From assembly GCA_964550465.1 (NCBI GenBank), contig CAZJZH010000019.1:1-15926 (forward strand): a stretch of DNA of 15,926 bases. The letters run 5' to 3'. The notes beneath the pieces were generated by a model. That model had not been told where the DNA came from and did not search any database. It was given only the letters and a program-made list of their open reading frames with translations. The position numbers were made by a program, and so were the translations under genes. Positions 13,037-15,926 of this stretch are shown here, piece by piece. The stretch is from CAZJZH01 sp964550465 (GTDB lineage: Bacteria > Patescibacteriota > Patescibacteriia > JACRDY01). How positions within the stretch are numbered: the stretch's first letter is position 1; the number at the start of each line of letters is the position of its first letter.

Positions 13037-13072
13037 TAAAACTCCTCACGGATAGTAACCGGAGGAGTTTTA
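13037..13072 (+). terminator. Bidirectional terminator hairpin between convergent genes
   Basis: TAAAACTCCTC (13037-13047) pairs with GAGGAGTTTTA (13062-13072). Three more pairs (CGG/CCG) lie inside past a one-base bulge. A/T flanks on both sides let it serve the foldase gene on + and the tRNAs on -. The T-tract is short. Confidence 0.7.
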
Positions 13073-13084
13073 CCACAGGTATCC

Positions 13085-13160
13085 TGGAGCCACCGGCCAG
13101 ATTTGAACTGGCGACCTTTCCCTTACGAAGGGACTGCTCTACCAACTGAGCTACGGTGGC
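13085..13160 (-). tRNA. trnT(cgu): tRNA-Thr (anticodon CGU), CCA encoded
   Basis: Read on the - strand from 13160: acceptor GCCACCG/CGGTGGC, D-arm GCTC-AGTTGGTA-GAGC, anticodon arm GTCCC-TTCGTAA-GGGAA (anticodon CGT; the first stem pair is G-A mismatched), T-arm GCCAG-TTCAAAT-CTGGC, discriminator T, and CCA at 13087-13085. 76 bases including CCA. It decodes ACG. It lies 3 bases downstream of tRNA-Gly and is presumably cut from the same transcript. Confidence 0.93.
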
Positions 13161-13163
13161 AAA

Positions 13164-13234
13164 AGCGAGATACGGGAATCGAACCCGCCTTTCTAGCTTG
13201 GGAAGCTAGCGTACTACCACTGTACGAATCTCGC
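13164..13234 (-). tRNA. trnG(ccc): tRNA-Gly (anticodon CCC), CCA not encoded
   Basis: Read on the - strand from 13234: acceptor GCGAGAT/ATCTCGC, D-arm GTAC-AGTGGTA-GTAC, anticodon arm CTAGC-TTCCCAA-GCTAG (anticodon CCC), T-arm GCGGG-TTCGATT-CCCGT, discriminator T as usual for Gly, then TTT rather than CCA. 71 bases. It decodes GGG. Confidence 0.93.
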
Positions 13235-13264
13235 TCGGGAAGTAAATTGACAGGGTCTCTAGCT

Positions 13265-13274
13265 NNNNNNNNNN
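13265..13274. other. Assembly gap (10 N) next to palindromic repeat
   Basis: Ten Ns between ...CTCTAGCT and GCTTGCC.... The gap borders a copy of the palindromic module and a truncated tRNA, so repeats probably broke the assembly. The true size is unknown. Confidence 0.97.
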
Positions 13275-13277
13275 GCT

Positions 13278-13318
13278 TGCCTGTCCTCCGCAGTCCCACT
13301 TTGTGGGGCGTAGGAGGA
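13278..13318 (-). repeat. Second copy of the palindromic module found near tRNA-Lys
   Basis: On the - strand it reads TCCTCCTACGCC ... CGGAGGACAGGCA. The copy at 3773-3804 on the + strand reads TCCGCCTCCGCC ... CGGCGGACAGGCA. The left ends match 10/12 and the right ends 12/13, while the loop regions differ. Both copies are immediately preceded by TAGCT or TAGCTTCC inside a tRNA-like sequence and have the same orientation relative to that tRNA. Confidence 0.7.
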
Positions 13319-13353
13319 GGAAGCTAGCATAATAACCATTATACGACGCCCGC
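13319..13353 (-). pseudogene. Truncated tRNA-Gly 5' half, broken at the anticodon loop
   Basis: From 13353 on the - strand: GCGGGCG acceptor strand, TC, a D-arm containing TAATGGTTA, then CTAGC and TTCC of the anticodon arm. After that the sequence passes straight into the palindromic module instead of GCTAG and a T-arm. The matching acceptor CGCCCGC is not found before or after the gap. It therefore looks like a tRNA-Gly remnant, although the 10-N gap could hide a missing half. Confidence 0.65.
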
Positions 13354-13370
13354 AAGTTATCAATAAATAC

Positions 13371-13379
13371 ATTGTAACA
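13371..13379 (-). promoter_or_regulatory. Extended -10 promoter driving the minus-strand tRNAs
   Basis: On the - strand TGT-TACAAT, one mismatch from consensus plus the TGn extension. It ends 17 bases before the 5' end of the tRNA-Gly remnant, so a short leader of about 10 bases is expected. No clear -35. Confidence 0.48.
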
Positions 13380-13446
13380 CTTGCCCGACTCATTGGCGCA
13401 GCCTAATAGAGGTGGGCAGGAGGGCAACAAACACGACCGAGTATAT

Positions 13447-14208
13447 ATGAAAATGTGGCAAAAAGCAACGATGGTACTGAGCGCGGCGGCACTGTTAGTG
13501 CTGCCGTACACCACTAACGCAGTCACCTTGAATGAGGTTGATGTCTACACGGTGCCGTTTGATGCGGAGCTCATTAGCAAAGGCTATACTATTGCTTCAC
13601 CTAGTAATGACTTTCGTTTAGGTATTTTCCCAGATGTCTTGTCTGGGCCAACTGATTTTGTGTTGAAGCGGAGGGATTTTGCGGCTGCGCCGGTACTACC
13701 AGAGGGCTGGGTGGCACTGAGTGATTACTGGGAGTTTGATGTGGTTGATAAGACGGCCTATGATGGCACCGCGCCAGTGATTGTCCAGATGGAGTATCAG
13801 GATTTGCCGTATCCGAAGAAAGTGGTTTTCTGGAATGGTACGGAGTGGCAAGAGATTCCTAGTCAACTAGTAACAGTTGAGAATAAACAGTTGATGCGAG
13901 CCTTTTTTCACTTGCCCTACGCTCGCTTCCTGGTGGTCGGTGAAGAGGTGATGACCAGTGGGGTGGCTTCGTGGTATGCCTATAAAGACTGTGACTGCGC
14001 TGCTTCACCAGACTTCCCTAAAGGATCAGTGGTGCGAGTGACCAGCCAGTACAGTGGTAAGTTTGTGGATGTGACCATTAACGACTATGGCCCGGATCGT
14101 AGTATTCACCCTGACCGGGTGATTGATCTAGACGTCGTGGCTTTTGAAAAACTAGCGCCATTGGGAGCTGGCCTGATCAACGTCGATGTTGAGCCCCTCA
14201 GCCTATGA
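13447..14208 (+). CDS. Exported RlpA-like double-psi beta-barrel protein, coupled to ftsEX
   Basis: 253 residues. Signal peptide 1-25 (MKMWQKATMVLSAAALLVLP, cleavage after TNA). An unrecognised beta-rich region follows (26-168) containing PKKVVFWNGTEWQEIP. The C-terminal RlpA-type double-psi barrel (171-250) shows SGVASWYAY, AASPDFPKGSVVRVT, INDYGPDR (D213) and RVIDLD. Full-length RlpA barrels have an insert with a catalytic-type Glu and His after the first strand. Here it is shortened to KDCDC (C182, C184), so lytic transglycosylase activity is uncertain while the NDxGP aspartate is kept. ATG 13447 is chosen; upstream codons run into the tRNA region and lack a signal peptide. Its stop overlaps the ftsE start (ATGA), which strongly suggests cooperation with FtsEX in wall hydrolysis. 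That role is inference. Confidence 0.82.
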   Translation: MKMWQKATMVLSAAALLVLPYTTNAVTLNEVDVYTVPFDAELISKGYTIASPSNDFRLGIFPDVLSGPTDFVLKRRDFAAAPVLPEGWVALSDYWEFDVVDKTAYDGTAPVIVQMEYQDLPYPKKVVFWNGTEWQEIPSQLVTVENKQLMRAFFHLPYARFLVVGEEVMTSGVASWYAYKDCDCAASPDFPKGSVVRVTSQYSGKFVDVTINDYGPDRSIHPDRVIDLDVVAFEKLAPLGAGLINVDVEPLSL

Positions 14209-14891
14209 TTCACTTTCGCAATATCAGCAAAAAATATAAGGGTACTGATCGGGCGGCTGTGCACAATGTGACGTTGCATATCGCGCCCAAGGAGTTTGTC
14301 TCTATTGTTGGCCAGAGTGGTACCGGTAAGACCACCCTGGTGAAGTTGTTGATTGCTGATCAGCGGCCGGATGAGGGACAGATTGTGGTCGGTGGTTGGG
14401 ATATTACTGACATTCGCCAGAGCGAAGTGCCATTTTTGCGTCGTCAGATTGGGGTGGTCTTTCAAGATTTTAAACTGTTACCGCAGAAGACGGCTTATGA
14501 AAACGTCGCCTTTGCTCTGGAGGTTTGTGGTACCAGTAGTAAGCGTATCAGCACCATCGTGCCGCAGATGCTGAAGATTGTGGGTCTCGATGGTAAGGCT
14601 GAGCGCTATCCGCGGGAGCTGTCTGGCGGTGAGGCCCAACGAGTGGCTATTGCCCGGGCCCTGGTACACCGGCCAAAGATTCTGGTAGCTGATGAACCGA
14701 CCGGTAACCTGGACACCGTCACCTCGCGGGAGATTATTGATTTACTGCTGCGGATTAATGAATTTGGTACGACGGTGCTACTGGTGACGCATGATCCGGA
14801 CGCGGTTAACTATGTTAAGAAGCGGGTTATTCAGATGGATGGGGGAGAGATTGTCAGTGATCAAAAACACGGTAAATACGTTTTGTCTTAG
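14205..14891 (+). CDS. ftsE: FtsE, ATPase of the FtsEX division/hydrolase-control complex
   Basis: 228-residue ABC ATPase. Walker A GQSGTGKTT (36-44), Q-loop VFQDF (Q87), signature LSGGEAQRVAIARA (139-152), Walker B ILVADEPTGNLD (D163, E164) and switch His196 in VTHD are all intact. FLRRQIGVVFQDFKLLP and the short length are typical of FtsE. It partners FtsX at the membrane, where ATP hydrolysis activates an external cell-wall hydrolase during division. It starts inside the stop codon of the RlpA-like gene and is followed by ftsX after 3 bases, so all three are one operon. Confidence 0.95.
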   Translation: MIHFRNISKKYKGTDRAAVHNVTLHIAPKEFVSIVGQSGTGKTTLVKLLIADQRPDEGQIVVGGWDITDIRQSEVPFLRRQIGVVFQDFKLLPQKTAYENVAFALEVCGTSSKRISTIVPQMLKIVGLDGKAERYPRELSGGEAQRVAIARALVHRPKILVADEPTGNLDTVTSREIIDLLLRINEFGTTVLLVTHDPDAVNYVKKRVIQMDGGEIVSDQKHGKYVLS

Positions 14892-14894
14892 TCT

Positions 14895-15806
14895 ATGGCT
14901 TATTTTTTACGCGTCCTCAACTTTGCCTTTCAAGATTTTGTCCGCAACATTTGGTTGTCGGTGGTGACGATTAGTATTCTCGTCCTGACGCTGTTATCTA
15001 TCAATGTCCTGGTGATTTTTAATGTCTTGGCTAATACGGCTATTGATCTAGTAGAGGAGCGTGTCGATGTCAGTGTCTACTTCAAGCCTGGCGTTGATGA
15101 AGATCAAGTATTGTCTATCCGGCAGTACCTGTCTAGTCTGCCAGAGGTCGCGACTGTTGAATATGTCTCGCCGGAGCAAGCCTTAGCTGACTTTCGTAGT
15201 AATTTTTCTGATGATGATGTCATTATCAGCGCGGTTGATGAACTGTCAGACAATCCACTGGGGGCCTCCCTGCGAGTCAAAGCGCGTAACCTCGATGTCT
15301 ACCCAGAAATCTTAGCGGCCTTGGATCGAACTGACTTTAACCAGTATATCGAACACAAAGAGTACCAAGATCGTCAGCAGATTATTGGTACCATCTCTAA
15401 CTGGATTGATACGGGCAAGCAGGTGGTGTGGGGCTTTATTATCTTCTTCTCGGTTATTTCCGGTTTGATTGTCTTTAACACTATTCGGGTGGCCATCTAT
15501 ACCCACCGTGAAGAAATCACCATCGAGAAGTTGGTTGGGGCCACTAACTGGTTTGTCCGGCTACCGTTTGTGGCCAGCGCCATTATCTACGCCATCATCA
15601 GTGTGCTGGTGACTATTGCCGTGCTCTATCCATTGTTTGGCCTGATCCAGCCGTTCTTCAATCAGTTCTTCGGTGCCGGCACGATTCAGATTATCCAGTA
15701 CTTCAATCAACACTTCTTGACTATTTTTGGCCTGCAGTTAGCGGCTGTGGTGCTGCTCAACGTCGTAGCCAGTTTGACTGCGACGCGACGCTATTTGCGG
15801 GTCTAA
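14895..15806 (+). CDS. ftsX: FtsX, membrane subunit of the FtsEX complex
   Basis: 303 residues. A cytoplasmic N-terminus is followed by TM1 (about 17-46), a large external loop (about 50-165) with the family pattern VDVSVYFKPGVDEDQV ... LPEVATVEYVSPEQAL ... DNPLGASLRVK, then TM2 (about 175-200), TM3 (about 220-247) and TM4 (about 270-293). IRVAIYTHREEITIEKLVGA is the FtsX permease-domain signature. The external loop is where FtsX binds its hydrolase or adaptor. It ends three bases before the tRNA-Gln promoter; no terminator is seen between them. Confidence 0.95.
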   Translation: MAYFLRVLNFAFQDFVRNIWLSVVTISILVLTLLSINVLVIFNVLANTAIDLVEERVDVSVYFKPGVDEDQVLSIRQYLSSLPEVATVEYVSPEQALADFRSNFSDDDVIISAVDELSDNPLGASLRVKARNLDVYPEILAALDRTDFNQYIEHKEYQDRQQIIGTISNWIDTGKQVVWGFIIFFSVISGLIVFNTIRVAIYTHREEITIEKLVGATNWFVRLPFVASAIIYAIISVLVTIAVLYPLFGLIQPFFNQFFGAGTIQIIQYFNQHFLTIFGLQLAAVVLLNVVASLTATRRYLRV

Positions 15807-15808
15807 CC

Positions 15809-15837
15809 TTGACGTACGCCGCTTGGGTCGGTAGAAT
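15809..15837 (+). promoter_or_regulatory. Well-formed promoter of tRNA-Gln
   Basis: TTGACG (15809-15814), 17-base spacer, TAGAAT (15832-15837): one mismatch in each hexamer at ideal spacing. The expected transcription start near 15844 is about 8 bases before the tRNA. Confidence 0.82.
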
Positions 15838-15851
15838 AGGGGCTAGTTTAT

Positions 15852-15926
15852 TGGGGCGTCGCCAAGTGGTAAGGCACATGGTTTTGGTCCATGCATTCGG
15901 GGGTTCGAATCCCTCCGCCCCAGCCA
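15852..15926 (+). tRNA. trnQ(uug): tRNA-Gln (anticodon UUG), CCA encoded
   Basis: Acceptor TGGGGCG/CGCCCCA, three-pair D-stem GCC/GGC around AAGTGGTAA, anticodon arm CATGG-TTTTGGT-CCATG (anticodon TTG), T-arm GGGGG/CCCTC around TTCGAAT, discriminator G, and CCA as the last three bases of the window. 75 bases including CCA. U1-A72 and the 3-bp D-stem are typical of tRNA-Gln. Confidence 0.95.

Noticed and set aside
12954..13145. Open frame on the - strand reading through tRNA-Thr
   Set aside because: The peptide EQSLRKGKVASSNLAGGS is simply translated tRNA sequence, a common false ORF.
13247..13252. Perfect -35 hexamer TTGACA on the + strand
   Set aside because: A matching -10 would fall in the N gap and no gene begins within 170 bases, so it is most likely chance or part of a repeat.
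13319..13353. tRNA-Gly interrupted by an intron at the anticodon loop
   Set aside because: An AGCTAG string occurs beyond the gap, but no T-arm or matching CGCCCGC acceptor follows, and the insert is a 41-base palindrome with no group I intron core. A truncated tRNA plus repeat fits better.

Overview
The window reads as a chromosomal segment of a small-genome, cell-wall-bearing bacterium. It is most likely a member of the Candidate Phyla Radiation (Patescibacteria) recovered from a draft or metagenome assembly. The support is indirect. The genes are short and tightly packed. The FtsB/DivIC-like protein, the shortened RlpA-type barrel, the membrane-anchored parvulin and the stand-alone Clp-type AAA module resemble forms I associate with that group. 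Several promoters sit almost on top of start codons. TGA is used as a stop, so the recoded Gracilibacteria/Absconditabacteria lineages are unlikely. Three runs of N (1930-1939, 4175-4274, 13265-13274) mark assembly gaps; the last two fall in repeats.

Left part (1-3690): the end of mraY, then murD, a gap-interrupted ftsW and murG on the + strand. This is the lipid I/lipid II and septal peptidoglycan core of a dcw cluster. The genes are separated by a few bases or overlap.

Repeat and tRNA region (3691-4508): a GIY-YIG endonuclease-like gene lies between a decayed, hairpin-studded copy of tRNA-Lys and the apparently intact tRNA-Lys(UUU) gene. The tRNA gene contains a 100-N gap and runs into 67-bp tandem tRNA-derived units. 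A strong terminator closes the region.

Middle part (4509-8115): a membrane-anchored single-module ClpA/ClpC-type AAA ATPase, a large anchored surface protein with a calcium-loop-like Asp motif, and two small genes, each with its own GGAGG ribosome site and hairpin terminator. The two small proteins are paralogues of each other (about 35% identity over 55 aligned residues) and I do not recognise the family.

Right-centre (8221-13018): a P2-type cation ATPase, a bacterial-PH (YdbS-like) membrane protein, an FtsB/DivIC-like division protein and a membrane-anchored parvulin-type foldase.

TRNA region and right end (13019-15926): a terminator, tRNA-Thr(CGU) and tRNA-Gly(CCC) on the - strand, and a broken tRNA-Gly 5' half abutting a second copy of the palindromic module seen near tRNA-Lys. 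Then come an exported RlpA-like double-psi barrel protein overlapping ftsE, then ftsX, then tRNA-Gln(UUG) with its own well-formed promoter. Taken together the window is mainly about building, dividing and remodelling the envelope. The least explained parts are the tRNA-derived palindromic repeats, the small paralogous pair and the RlpA-FtsEX coupling.
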